From NCBI GenBank assembly GCA_016859345.1, contig CM029122.1:8014575-8078574 (forward strand): DNA of 64,000 nucleotides, written 5' to 3'. Under the pieces are notes generated by a model. That model ran no database searches, was not told where the DNA came from, and saw nothing but the letters and a program-made list of their open reading frames with translations. This DNA comes from Istiophorus platypterus (lineage: Eukaryota; Chordata; Actinopteri; Istiophoriformes; Istiophoridae). Position numbers and translations under genes: made by a program. Below are positions 1-12,141 of this stretch, piece after piece. Every line of letters starts with the position of its first letter. Position 1 is the first letter of the stretch.

Positions 1-2552
1 ACAGTAACGGAGAGGGTGTTTACAAACTGTATTTTTAGGCTTTGCTCATGTAGGTGCAGTGCCACTTCAGGCCAAGACCACTGCGTTTGATTTTTCTTTT
101 CATTTTTTTTCTCTTCCTCCGCCTATTTTCCTCTCTCTTGTCCTCTTGCTTTTGAATCCCATCTCTCTCATCCTGCCGTTCCCTCTGACTTTCTTCTTCC
201 TCTTCTTCTTTCCACCACTGCTACAGTAGGAGGCGGTGGGCAGGAGTCGGTGCCAGTGGCATATGGCTTTCCACTGTGCTAAACATCCATACAAAAGACA
301 GGCCCATCAGTCATGGCTGTGGCCGGATGAGGGGAGAGAGCAGGCCTCTGATGAATGGTGTTTGGGACTTACCTGCTGTTAAAACATTACCTCCCAAACG
401 CCAGCTCCCTGAAGCACACACGACATTAAGAATGGTATAATATCGTGAAATACGACCCTTGTGGGCACACATCATGTATGCCAGGTTATAGCAAATAATA
501 AATATGCTTCTTAAACCCCTTGCACAGAACCCCGGGTCAGGCCTTCATAGACCAATTAATGCAGAGCATCTGCTGTATAGAGGGAGCATGCTAAAGAACT
601 TCCGAGCCATTTTAAGCAATTTAATAAGTAGGAGAGCTGCTTCCTGCTTGCTCCAATAGCTCTCTCATTGCTAGAGTAAGCATGGAATGGGTCTCCTCGA
701 TTAGACAAAATTAATCCATTCTTCAGGGATTCTTTTCCTGGTTCTATGGTGAAACTGGTGCGCCTTTGTTCTTCCTTGAGCCCCGGTGTTTTTTCTGCCA
801 AATTTAACAGAAGGCTCGGAGGGTAACAGGGGTCCAACCCAGTATCACCTTCTGGAGCAGAGCAACTAGCAGAGAAAGACAATCAACCTGAACCCTGCTG
901 TCTCCAGCACAAAGTGAAAAGACTCTAATTGGGCTTTTTTACGCTGCATTTTCCTGCAGGATTGCTGGATCATGAAAAAGCAATTAAACCTCAGAGCTGC
1001 AATTCATTCATTCTTATTTTTACCCCTTCAGCGGAAAGAGATAAATTTGAAATCACTTGTGTGAGACAAGACTTATGCTTTTTTTTTTCCTCCCTTTTAT
1101 TTAGTTTTTGCTGTTAGAGAGACCAGCTGTTGCCCTAACATATTTAGACAGATGGAAACATAGACAAATTATAAGAAAATTAAAATTCTTAAGTATTTTT
1201 TTCTCAGGGGCACCTTTGTAAATATAAAACAGATCTATTAAATTCAATCATTGCCTAGAAAAAGTCTTACCTCTAAGGACTGTAACAGAAGTTGTGATAG
1301 GACTGTAGTTCCCAATGTTACATCTAGAGGCAGCGCTGCCCACAAAACCGTGACCTCAGGGCTGTGGAAAAAAAAAAGTCAAAAAATATTCCAGACGAGT
1401 AATCTTTCCACAAAAATGCTGTTTTCATTTCGGCCGTAAAGGGAAACTTATCGATTAGCAGGTTAGAGGTCAAAGATAAAGCATCGGAGCATGTGATGGG
1501 AGATATGTGTGGGATTTTAAGGAAGGTCAAAGCTGTAAATGACCATTCTTTTCAGTTTCTGATGGTGTGTGAGTGAATGAGCTATTACTTTTCAGTTGTG
1601 AGACCTGCCATGACTGTGTAATGTATTTGTTTATCATGATCCCAGAATTTTTTTCGGTTAAAAAAAAAAACAACAAATAAATAAAATAAAAAAACTAAAA
1701 ATATATTAATTGGTTAATAAATCACATTGATTTTACAATATTTTAGAAAACAATTTTACTAGCACCATGGAATTGTAAGATTTCCCCCCTTCAAATTAAA
1801 TAGAATGTATTAATCCACCTGAAATGATTTCCCTAAACACATAATTCAAGTAAATACTTTGTAGAACCTATAATCCAGTGGGGCTTTAATGAAAGTTTTA
1901 CCTGCTTAAATAGGAATTGCTAAAAATAATCACAGAAATCTTTAGAGTTTCTGCAACAAACAGAAGTATTCAAATCCCTTTTTTTTCTGTTTTCTCTAAA
2001 ACAGCTGAAACATACAGCATTTAGGTAAATAAGTCCTTCTCAGATATTGATAATTATGGAAAGAATATGCACTGTGGGTTTTGAGTGATAAATCACAACC
2101 AGATATGCATATTAAAATCTAAACTTAAAAGCAAAAATAAAAAAACAATTTCTAACCAAATAAATAAAAAGAAAAACAAAGGTTAAGTTTATTAAAACAA
2201 TGTAATTCATAATGAGAGATAATATGCCTCATTAATGTATTTAAAATTACATTATGTGCATACTTATAATTACACATCACTAACTTACCTTTAATTATTT
2301 TCCTATAATTTATTTTTAAGGCCATGTAGGTGTTTTTCTCACAGTTCTTAAAAGCTTTCTCTGTATAACTCATAATTAGAGGAACACAGAACAGCCATTG
2401 GCCCCATTTTCAATCCAAGCATTGTTAACCAAGCGCATAACTATCTCATAACTCCAAATGTTCCAGTCCGCAGAGTCCATACATTGTAAATTAGGTCTGT
2501 TAATGTACTCTACTCTCCTCCCAGACACAGAGAGGGACAGCAGTGGGTGTAA
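1..2552. other. Noncoding block, no gene recognised
   Basis: AT-rich unique sequence. The first 250 bases are rich in long pyrimidine runs on the + strand. A 108-codon open frame on the minus strand (556-882) has no recognisable domain, no flanking splice pair and no codon pattern that I trust. An A/T-rich stretch with A-runs lies at about 1650-1740. I see no transposon ends, RNA genes or promoter-like CpG cluster. Confidence 0.6.
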
Positions 2553-2567
2553 CCACACACACACACA

Positions 2568-2598
<31 letters not shown>

Positions 2599-2612
2599 TC
2601 ACACACATACAC
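2553..2612. repeat. (CA)n microsatellite
   Basis: An interrupted CA dinucleotide repeat with TA and TC interruptions, about 60 bp. The apparent Cys/Val or Thr/His peptides read from it are artefacts of the repeat. Confidence 0.95.
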
Positions 2613-3419
2613 AGTCTATGCTTTAGGGTTGGCTTTGCATGCACTTTTGTTTTCCCACCATGCACAAAGTGATCAACTATCACACCCCAGACGGTGAGAT
2701 GTCAACATGAAATACCTTCATTTGCATCAGCTTTAAAAACTGCCTGACTTCTTGTTATGCCAGAGACCCACCAGTGTCTCCATAAAATTCACTTTAGCCA
2801 CGGGGGTCCTGAGACCTTGCTAAATACTGCCCCAATACTGCTGTCAACAGTCCGTCAATCACATGACAAATCCTTCTGATTAAACAGAGCTTCACTGGCG
2901 GCTTCACAATGGACTGGAATCAAATGAATTAAGTTTGGACGTGTCTGTGCCACAGAATTATGTCATTATGTATTTTTTATTTTTTTTAAAAGACATTTCT
3001 ATATACTGGGCACAATTTACATTATGGAAATTAAAGATGAAACTGTAAAAATCTACATTTCAAGCATTTAAAAATTTGTTACAATATGTGGGTGTCTTTG
3101 TTTGTGTGTAATCTTTTTCAGATTTGAGAATTTTAATTTTTTTGGGTACTTAAATGGGTTATGCAAATGTGCGGTTTCACACAGCTGCTATGTGTGCATT
3201 TACCCGAGAACAATCAAACAAATAAATAGGAGAGTAAAATGAATTTTTTTGTTGTATTTCGGCCAAACTAAAATCCCCCCAATAAACTTTAATAAAGTAG
3301 CAGATATTCCAGGTTTATTTTGAAGTTATTATTTATTTTTTTCCCAAATGAGGACCACTTTTACAACTTCTTACAGTTGATTTTATAAGTAATGGGCAAA
3401 ACGGAACACTGAAATCATT

Positions 3420-3680
3420 CTTTAGGGAGGCAGTGAGTGGGTGCATCACTCAAATCAAGCTCCCGTGCTAAGAGCATCTAAGCAGCCTGCAAAAGCCTCA
3501 GACAGACAGTTGAATAAAAGGCGGCTCAAAAGACAGGCCGTGGTAAGATAAGAGGCAACATCTAATCTGACTCGGATAGCTGATACAGCCCTGCCACATC
3601 TAAATCCTAGAGGTTTGGTCTGAAGAGGAAGGATTTAGCTTAAACCCCTTTCAACGTGCTAAATGTGTTTTTGTAATTAA
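3420..3680. promoter_or_regulatory. Candidate cis-regulatory block (unverified)
   Basis: About 260 bp of complex, non-repetitive sequence between AT-rich flanks. It has a GATAAG core (AAGATAAGAG), TAATC/GATT cores and a TGATAC motif. No coding frame or transposon feature is present. That it is conserved regulatory DNA is inferred from texture only; alignment to other fish is needed to support it. Confidence 0.22.
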
Positions 3681-5154
3681 ACCCATACAATTAACACTGA
3701 CAAGCACAGGTCAAAGAGAGCACGGCTCCTCTGTTCAAATGGATCTCCACGAGTGAAAAGGGACAGAGAAAGACGACGAGAGAAAGACGGATGAAGGAAG
3801 AGGGAGAGATAAAGAGAGAGAGGGAGAGCACATGCTGCCACACTACACAAAGTTACAAAAGCTGCTGGAGTGAGAGAGAGAGAAAGAAAGCAGTGAATGA
3901 ATGAAGGGTGAGGTGGGGAGAAGAGTTAGAGAGGCACCTTCATTGAAGCCGTATGGATTTCAGCATCCAGGCTATATAGTGCTCTGCAAGTTAACCTCCA
4001 GACCACAGTGTTTATTCTGGGACTGTGTTCCAGATCTGGGGGGATATCTAGTTCCCTGACATCAAAGACACAGAGCTGTTACAGCAAAGCTTTTAGCTGC
4101 TCCTCAAAGCCCGACATTAAGTGAATTTGAGCAGCTGTGGCAATGTGTGACAATATTTTTACTATAAATACAGCACCACATGGCAATGGGGATGCAATAA
4201 AAACAAAATCCAGATGCATTAATCGAGAAAAAAAAAAAGAATAAAGAGATAAACCATCCTTTTAAGAAGCGGACAAGATTATAAAATAATGAATGTTAAT
4301 AAAACTAATGATGTGCTATGAAATTTCACACATTTGTGGCTTTTAACGATTCAGGAGGCCAAAAGTAATTGAAAAATATGCTATCTGTATCACTGTGTTT
4401 CAGATTTTAGCAAATAATTCAATGCATTAATTACTGTTTACAGGTTAAATAAGATAAGCAGCAAAATCTACGACAATCTTCATTGTAAATATAAGTTTTA
4501 GAGTCCTACATTAAATAGCCCAGCACTTTTTAAGAGGGTTCTGTGCTACTCTTATACAGTTACACTGTTAATTTAGGAAGATGATTTTCTCTGCATATAA
4601 GGCAACTATTTTACAGCTTTAATGAAAGATGTCTCTTCTTGCCACTTTTACTCCCATAGCCCTATGCATCTGTGATGAGAATTTCCAATGAGATTCAACA
4701 GAGTTTATAAGTGATTCATTTCCTTCATTCAAAATTTAATTTGATTCAAATCACTGGCAGCATTTTAGATATATTTTAGAGATCTCTCGTATCACTTATG
4801 CTTTGTTTTTTTTTTCCATTTAATTTTTTTTGTAAAACTTGGACATTCATTCATATGTTTATTAACATGTCATAAAAAAGTGTTCTTTTTTTCGATTGCA
4901 AAGAACATTTCTGCTTACTTACAAGCCTGGTCATTTTATGTAAACCAATTTGAGCTGCATCAGTAAGATGTAAAAAATTCTTTTTTCTTTTCCTACCTTT
5001 AAAAAAAACTGTTGGGTGCGATATTAGGTAATTGATTTACCTTTTCTGCAATTTCCCTTTCAGAATTCATCATGTGTAACATATAATAAAAGATTCAGGT
5101 AATTCTAAGTGAAGCTGACAACACTTTTTTAAAGAGCAGGCAGTTAAAAATGTG

Positions 5155-5300
5155 CCCAACCAGCCATGAAATCATAATAGATCTTATTCAGAGGCCACTA
5201 TGATGGTCCAATCATTATTGCGGAACCATTCAAAACACTGGTACTTCTATTGCTGCCAGCATCACATTAAGGGATTTAATAAAGTGAACTGAGGCCTGCA
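5155..5300. promoter_or_regulatory. Candidate cis-regulatory block (unverified)
   Basis: A compact non-repetitive stretch with an ATCATTATTG core, CCAAT-like and TTAAT cores, and no reading frame. It resembles the composition of vertebrate conserved noncoding elements. This is a low-confidence inference. Confidence 0.2.
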
Positions 5301-5931
5301 AACTGAAAATGAATGAAAGAACATTTTTTTTCATCAGTCTTGTTGTTGACTGAATTATCCATCTAATTATAATTATAGCTCACTGTTGCTATGCATTTTA
5401 ATCCATAAATGTTTTTTTATGCAATATGTCTCTTTCCAAATTAATATATTATGCACTAGGTCAATCATAATAAGTGTCTCCTGGACTTTCTCAGAGAAAA
5501 CAAGTCATTCATCTGTTTTTTCTTTACACAGACAGAGTCACACAGCCAAAAAATATTTTTTGATGAGCTACAAATTATGGCATCAATCTATGCAGCATAA
5601 ATAAACTTTGAACACTGTGAATTTTTAAACTATATCACAGATGACGACTGAAAGAGTTAGAGGGTGTTTTTTTTTCTTTTCGTAATCAGTGAAAATCAAC
5701 AATGTTTATCATCGTTTGTCTGAGGTTCATGGGGGAACTTCTGCACATGCAACAGCGAGAGGAGGCTGCTCCGCTGCCATGATCTTAGTGGGTTCTAAGC
5801 GTGTGACCCATGCCACGGGCCTCACGGCTTGATGGTCACAGCTGTCTTGCCACAGGCAAAAAGAAGCAAGGAGGGATAGTGGGAAAAGATAGGGCCAGGA
5901 AAAAGGAGAGAGACAGAGAGGGAGGGCAAGT

Positions 5932-6073
<142 letters not shown>

Positions 6074-6930
6074 CGGCAGTTGTTGATTGTCCTCTGGCAC
6101 TTTCTGGGGCATGTGCCCACTCAGCGTGGCATCCTGCTTATTCAGCACCCCATGCCGGTCCCCACGCAAAAAAAAAAAAAATATCCAAAACTCCACACAG
6201 CACACAAAGTATAGTCACACGAACATTTGCGACACGGACGGAGACAGCACCTCTCATGTTGCTGACCACACAAAGAACGCGGGCACACTTGCATAAATGC
6301 TTGGCAGGTAACACCAAGCGTTCAGAAACACAGGTTCTGGGCCTGAACACCGCACAGCCACATGATGATGAAACGTAGCTGGTGAGGTTGCCGGACGCCG
6401 TAGAGGAAGGCACACAGATTTCCCACGGGACATCCTTGTCCGAAACAATGGAATGAGCACAAATGCCATGGGACTGGGCTCAGAAAGTCTGGGAAACAAA
6501 GTATTTGTCATTACTTCAAAGTACAATTATGTAATAAACCTTAAAAAAGACTACAACATACTTTGCCAGGTTTTAATTTAAACTGGATGCATCTTTTTAT
6601 AGGCATCTTAACAAAAGATAAATGGAAAAGAAATTAACAAAATAAGCCCAGCTGTATTTAAAATGCTTTTATGTTGTGTCTAATATTGAGCAATACTTTT
6701 TGATATGGATATACAGCACATCAGGATTTGGCAAAAATATATTAGTTTTTAATTACAGTTTGCTTGAATAATTCATTTTCGTCAACACAATTTTACAAAG
6801 CACTAACATGGTCATATCCTTACAATACAAGTCAATAAAGGACAATATCAAACAACTGCTCTTCAGCTTTGATTTTCCATAGGATCTAATGTATTCTCCT
6901 CAACTACAGTAAAGTCCTGGCTCCCTGATA

Positions 6931-6957
6931 AGGCCCTGTCCACCACAGACAGGGCCT
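6931..6957. other. GC-rich inverted repeat (hairpin)
   Basis: AGGCCCTGTC is followed after 7 bases (CACCACA) by its exact reverse complement, GACAGGGCCT. It sits in a locally GC-rich island, and related CAGGG-containing words recur just downstream at 6965-6990. No U-run follows, so a terminator-like role is not suggested. The function is unknown. Confidence 0.75.
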
Positions 6958-7797
6958 CGCCGAGCCAAGCAGGGCCGGACAGGGCTGGGGAGGCACAGAG
7001 CGCATGTTAGGAACAGAGGAAAGAGGCACTCGGACTGGAGGAGAGCCACATGTGCTGGGCCGCGGAGGAAGACTCCGACACTGCTCACGCTGTCAACATG
7101 CTGACATATACATACGCAATCATTTGCGTGGCGGTACAGACATGCACACAGACACACACCAGTGCACATACACACTACAGGGCCAAGCCAATTAACACCC
7201 TGCCACAGCACGGATCATATTCAGAGCAGTAGTGGAACAGGAGGGCATATGTGGATAATCATACATGCAAATGAGAAGAACAAGAAAGGCATCTAAATTC
7301 TGGCAACAACTCATGACAACACCTCAAAGTAGAGCCTCAAATCACCTTTCAAAAAAGTGTATACTCTTGCATAACACGATAAGCATAATCTCATTGATAG
7401 CATTTATTTACGATTTGTTGATGTGCAGGACAATATTCAAATAAAACGGATGCAGACCTTGGCGAAAGTTAACCCTGACTGAGCCAAACAAGTTCTGACA
7501 AGGGTCAGGTCTGTCTGTAAATTTGTATGTAAAGGTTAAAAGAATAAAATTAAGAGTGACACTTACTTTTAAAAGTTTCATTAGGTCGGGACAGTGCTGC
7601 CAGTGAAGAGAAAAATTTAGTCTATGTTTAAGTCAAAAATGTGAAAGATAGAGCACCGAAGGTCTCAGGTGCAAAAATGTTTCTTTCCCTGAAGTTTGAC
7701 TCCAGGACCAGAAGATGGCAACATACCTCTGGCTGAGACACGGCCTCGCCTCGTTGCTCCTTTAGTTATTCATACATTCACATGTTCACCTAGTGCT

Positions 7798-7826
7798 TCA
7801 TTTATTTATTTATTTATTCATTTACT
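7798..7826. repeat. (TTTA)n short tandem repeat
   Basis: A short tetranucleotide repeat of TTTA units, about 29 bp. Confidence 0.8.
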
Positions 7827-8122
7827 TGCACTGCAATACAAACATTATAAGTCTTGAGGAGAGAAGCAGGTAAATATAGTGAATTATTCACTAGGTTCCT
7901 GACTTGACTACTGGTGGTTAGGCAAGATAAAAGCCAGACACACAAATCCCTCAGGTTGGGTGTTGAGTGTGTGCTGTACATGCATGTGTGTATGCACATG
8001 AGCCTGTCTTTGTGTGTATTCATACCCTGTAGGAGATGGACTGGTGATGGATGGATGGTGTGGTAGCTGCAGATTTTTTTTTTTTTTAAACATTCTTGGT
8101 TCTGAGGAATATTCCTCACTGA

Positions 8123-8164
8123 TTTTCTTTTTTCTCTTCCTCTCCCCCTTCCTCCTCCTTTTTC
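8123..8164. repeat. Homopyrimidine tract
   Basis: About 42 uninterrupted C/T bases on the + strand. Tracts of this kind can form triplex DNA, but no function can be read from the sequence. Confidence 0.75.
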
Positions 8165-8532
8165 ACTGTATCACGTTTATTACATAAACGAATGGACAGA
8201 GACCGCTACAGGGTTCCAAACGCAACCAAAAGCTAAAGATATCAACGTCAGTCCTGACTAATGCAGAGCGGGTGCCTTTCCAACACGAGTGTGTGAAGAA
8301 GAGACACAGTAGTGTGAATGGTAAATGAGTCTCTTAGTTACAGTAGTAGGTCCCCACTCTTCATATGACAAGAGCTGATCCACTTTACCCACTACTCACA
8401 GCAATGACTGTCACTTCAAACAGACTGGGCTAAGATGAGTCTATTTGCCATGGTAAACAATTTAATATTTGATGTACAGTACAGTGAGAAACCCTCCCCT
8501 CATCTTTTCACCCCTCTCCTCCGTTTGTTTTC

Positions 8533-8606
8533 TTGTGTGTGTGTGTGTGTGTGTATGTGTGTGTGTGTGTGAGAGTGAGTGTGTGTGAGTGTGTGTTTGT
8601 GTGTGC
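8533..8606. repeat. (GT)n microsatellite
   Basis: An imperfect GT repeat with GA and TTTG interruptions, about 74 bp. Confidence 0.93.
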
Positions 8607-9563
8607 TGCCATAGTCAGTGAGGCCATATGAGGCAACGGGAGCATTTGAGTGCATGCATAATCTCTCAGAGAGATGACGACAAAGAAAACACACTGGCTG
8701 CTAAGTAAACACTTTGATATAGTGATATAGATAATTACTCTTAATGCAATGGTGGTCACCCTTATTTATTTATTTTTCTGCCTTTTTTTCATTTTATCAA
8801 AATAATTCTACAATGATCATGAAAAAATATTCAAAGGGTCAATTCGCTTTAATTGCATCTGCAAAACAAACACATTTTCAAAATTTCATCTTTTATCCGG
8901 CTTTGTGCTTTTGGTTGTTTTTTTCTGCCCAGGGCTTACAATATGCACTGTGTAGACTTCTACCACCAACAGCTTTCGCTGGAACAATTTCTAGTAAGGT
9001 AAAAAGAAGAAATTTAAAACATGCACACACACAACAGGGACATTGTTTCTGGAAAGAGACCTTTCTAAAACAAACAAAAAAAAACAATCAATGATTTGAG
9101 AACCATAAACAAAATTCTATGCACATCCAATATATTGTTGGGCCTGCACAAATCTTAATCTGCTTTGCTAGATTCCACTAGAAGTAAGGGGCAAAATGTA
9201 TTTTTTATGATGTGGGTGAATCGACCCATTATTTGGATTTTTTACACATAATTTTTGGTAATGCAAAAATACTGGAATTAAAAACATCACCAAGTACAAA
9301 TTTCCCATTGAATTCTATTTATCTTTGATACATCTTGATAGTATTGATACAAGGATGTGTGTACTTAGAGTGCTAGAAAGAAATTTCAGCAACAGACTGT
9401 ACAGTTGTACTAAATTTCTGTGTTGGGGGGTTGGGGGTGGTGGGGGGCTCGGGTCTATGCCAAGACGGCCCATGAGGGCAATGTGGCACGACCAAGAGGA
9501 AGGAGCCAGTTGGATGGCTGAAGTGTAAGAGCTGGGAGCAGAACAATTACAGCAGTCACTTAC

Positions 9564-9632
9564 CATCACAGTGTCTGGTTGAGGCAATGGCACAGCAGGA
9601 CGCCGCAGGGCAAGAATGAAGCTTTCATCCAG
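9564..9632 (-). other. Weak exon-like segment (23 codons, unidentified)
   Basis: Read on the minus strand, an AG precedes 69 nt that are open in one phase-0 frame (23 codons, starting Leu-Asp-Glu-Ser-Phe and ending Pro-Asp-Thr-Val-Met). They are followed directly by the consensus donor GTAAGT. The length is an exact multiple of three. The weak point is the acceptor: the bases upstream of the AG are not a good pyrimidine tract, and an in-frame stop lies just before it. I do not recognise the peptide. It may be chance. Confidence 0.2.
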
Positions 9633-9766
9633 CTGGTATCACAAGATCAAGCTGGTCATGCCAGAAATGACAAAACAATATGCTGAGCCTACTAAAAGGC
9701 TTTAAACACTTTTTTTCTAGTTTAATAATTGAAACTTACAAATTAGAGATATAATGGACTCACCTG

Positions 9767-9795
9767 TGGTTACCAGTTAGACTGGTTACCAGTTA
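9767..9795. repeat. Tandem pair of 13-bp direct repeats
   Basis: TGGTTACCAGTTA occurs twice with a 16-bp period. Each copy contains the near-palindrome CTGGT-T-ACCAG, or all but its first base. The arrangement looks like a paired dyad site, but no known factor can be assigned with confidence. Confidence 0.6.
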
Positions 9796-10292
9796 CGTGA
9801 AGGGACATTAAGGAATCCATTGTCTAAATATGATAAATCATCTTTGAAAATTTAATTTCTTCCACTTCTGTTCATTTAACTTGCATCTTCACAAACTTGA
9901 TCTGAAATCTCAACATGCGCCATTTGGCATCTGTCACAGTTTTGGGAAGGTCCAATGGCAGACATGATAAACATTAAAAAACAAAACACCGCTGCTATTT
10001 TGTCAGCTTTCAAAATAAAATGTAACATTCTACAGCTAATGAAATACTTCAGATCCAGATGGAGAATCTGACTGGAGAGAAAAGATGAGTAAAAAACAAA
10101 AAAAAAGACTTGGCTACATGTGCCGAAACAATCAACCACAAACAGGGGCATTTAAACGCATGCACTTATGCAGATGCCAACATATAACATATCTGCATGC
10201 AGAAACTCACAGACACGCACACAAAGCTTATTCAGCTGACCGCATCTGCTCCTCGTCGTCAGGTTCAGTGGTGGCCACTCCTGCAGCCTCAC

Positions 10293-10434
10293 CTCCCCCT
10301 GTCACGTCTGGTTCTCCTGGTACGATCCATCATCTGGCTGGCAGTCTGGGTGCCAGTCAGCTGCTTCCCAGGGGACTGCCGGGCGATGGGAGCCGGGAGG
10401 CACTGGGCCGAAGCCTCCCCAGCCTCAGCAGCAG
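10293..10434 (-). other. Candidate 142-bp coding exon on the minus strand (unidentified)
   Basis: On the minus strand a textbook acceptor (pyrimidine-rich CTCTCTGTCTCCCACACAG) precedes 142 nt, and GTGAGG follows immediately as donor. Only one of the three frames is open across the segment. The other two have stops, and the open frame itself stops at the TGA inside the donor, as expected if it is spliced there. The frame encodes about 46 residues: an Ala/Glu-rich start, a Pro/Gln-rich middle and a strongly basic end with repeated Arg (TRRTRRDRGR). The exon would enter after the first base of a codon and leave two bases of an incomplete one. I cannot assign a family. It could also be a chance splice-like pair in a GC-rich island, and the opposite strand is open too. 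Confidence 0.35.
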
Positions 10435-11601
10435 CTGTGTGGGAGACAGAGAGAGGTGCGGCACAGATGTGGAAGTCTGGAGCCAACAGAAGGTATTGCT
10501 GATTTCAACGTCGGCCATATTTGTTATTCCACCTTTTCCTGGGAGGAAGAAGCAGGCCCTTGATCTGGCTCACAGCTAAACACTTAGCTTTTGTTCCTGA
10601 GATGAATAACTGCAAGCAGAACGAGGCGCAAGGGAAAACGAGATAGAGAGGGGAAAAAAAAAAAGACTTTGGGGCCAGAGGAGAAATCCGGTGACCGAGT
10701 GCAGAGCGAGGCTGGTCATTTTATTCCCTGCTGAGCCCGAATTACAGAACAAGAGCCTCTGAGCCGTGACACACCTTTCCCTTTGCTGCAATTCCTTGAA
10801 GCTACCGACAAACTTACACTCACACCACATCAAAATGCCTGCACACCAAGTCAAAACATAGCTGAGCAATTTTGCTCATTTTGCCCGTAAGGTAAACCAT
10901 ACATCTTAATCTATGAACAAAAATCTATTTACATGGGATGAAAACACATTCTAGTATTCATTCTCTACATTCTCAAAAAGAAACACAAGTCTGTATTGAA
11001 TTAAATTGGTATAAACAGCAAATAAGTTTGGATTTTTTTTTTTTTTTAAACTATAATTGACTTTAATGACAAATTTTTCTAACTCTCCTGTTACATGTAA
11101 TAAGGGTGGGAAGGGACTCTTCCCACCATAAACAAACTTGCTCTGCCGACTCTCTGTGGGCCCATGTGATGAATAGTACCAGTCAAAATCATAGCTAACG
11201 CTCATAACCAGATTTTCACAGGGAATTTTGCACAACTTCATTTTGTAGTAACACTATCCACCTTGTAAAAATGAACACCCTCTTCTAACAGCACAAGTGA
11301 GAAATGGGATAGTTTTCCCACTGAGTTCCCAGATGTAGGATTGCCATTGTATTCACACAACCGGTGTTAGCCCAAGACAGCACCCTCAAATACAGCTCTG
11401 TCTTGGCTTTGCAGAAAAAACAAAACTGTGATATGGAAGAGGTGGCAGTGTGAAGCTGTCAGTGAAAAAAAATTGCTTGTTTATACTAGAATAACCCCAA
11501 AAGTGCAATTCGATTCGAAATCTGACAGTCTCCTCTCATATTGCATTTAAAAACCATTGTCCTAATAAATATTTGAGTTCCCATGATGTGCTAACACTCT
11601 G

Positions 11602-11644
11602 CATGCATGCATGTGTGTGTATGCGTGTGTGTGTCTGTGTGTGC
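11602..11644. repeat. (GCAT)n/(GT)n compound simple repeat
   Basis: A short run of GCAT units grades into an interrupted GT repeat. Confidence 0.75.
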
Positions 11645-12068
11645 AGTACAGCGGAGCAGAATACATCTGCAGTAGCAAGGAAACAGTCTGTTAGCATACA
11701 GCTTTGACAACTCCATCAGGCCAGTCTCAAGGTAGCTGTCAATCACAACAAATCATCTCATCCCTCAGCGCTGCGAGGACTTCTCTACCCACTACTACAC
11801 ACATGACAGGCCCCTACAGCTCTATTTACCCATGCACACCCTCCTGGCGCCAATGGTTTTGTAATTAGAAAACGGGAAAAGAGAAAAGAGTCTGGGGGCA
11901 GGTGGTAAAAGTAAGTCAGTAACAAGTGTAGATACAAAGCAAGTGAATGGTGCCTTTTCACCAGCAATGTTGGCATTTCGAGAGCGGGTTGGCACTTGCA
12001 TGGTGGTGGTGCACTAAAAAGCGAAGGCATTCTCATTCACTCTCCTATTTAGGGGACAATTTGAGCTT

Positions 12069-12080
12069 GTGTTTGTATGT

Positions 12081-12118
<38 letters not shown>

Positions 12119-12141
12119 TTGGGGGTGGGGGGGTGGGGGTG
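12069..12141 (+). repeat. (GT)n microsatellite followed by a G-quadruplex-capable G-tract
   Basis: An interrupted GT repeat of about 50 bp runs straight into GGGGG-T-GGGGGGG-T-GGGGG at 12121-12139. Three G-runs, one long enough to be split in two, satisfy the usual sequence rule for an intramolecular G-quadruplex. Confidence 0.85.

Larger units (their letters stand above)
2613..5931. other. Noncoding block, no gene recognised
   Basis: AT-rich unique DNA with no significant reading frame. A purine-rich stretch on the + strand runs from about 3760 to 3950 (GAGA/GAAA runs). Two sub-blocks, 3420-3680 and 5155-5300, have mixed composition with homeodomain-like cores and little simple repeat, so they are listed separately as possible regulatory DNA. 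Confidence 0.55.
6074..8532. other. Noncoding block, no gene recognised
   Basis: Unique sequence. 6900-7200 is noticeably more GC-rich and contains a perfect 10-bp hairpin, listed separately. A TTTA repeat lies at 7798-7826, and a pure pyrimidine tract of about 42 bases lies at 8123-8164. Open frames on both strands in 6.1-6.5 and 6.9-7.2 kb look like chance. Confidence 0.55.
8607..12060. other. Mostly noncoding block with two exon-like islands
   Basis: AT-rich unique DNA except for a GC-rich island at about 10220-10520. Exon-like segments on the minus strand at 9564-9632 and 10293-10434 are described separately. A GT/ATGC-rich simple repeat lies at 11602-11644. The 164-codon frame on the + strand at 10085-10579 overlaps the GC-rich island. 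It is Ser/Pro/Gly-rich without recognisable domains and is more likely a by-product of composition. Confidence 0.5.

Noticed and set aside
10085..10579. 164-codon + strand frame over the GC-rich island
   Set aside because: Ser/Pro/Gly-rich by composition. The splice signals and the frame limits support the opposite strand better, so it is treated as a shadow.
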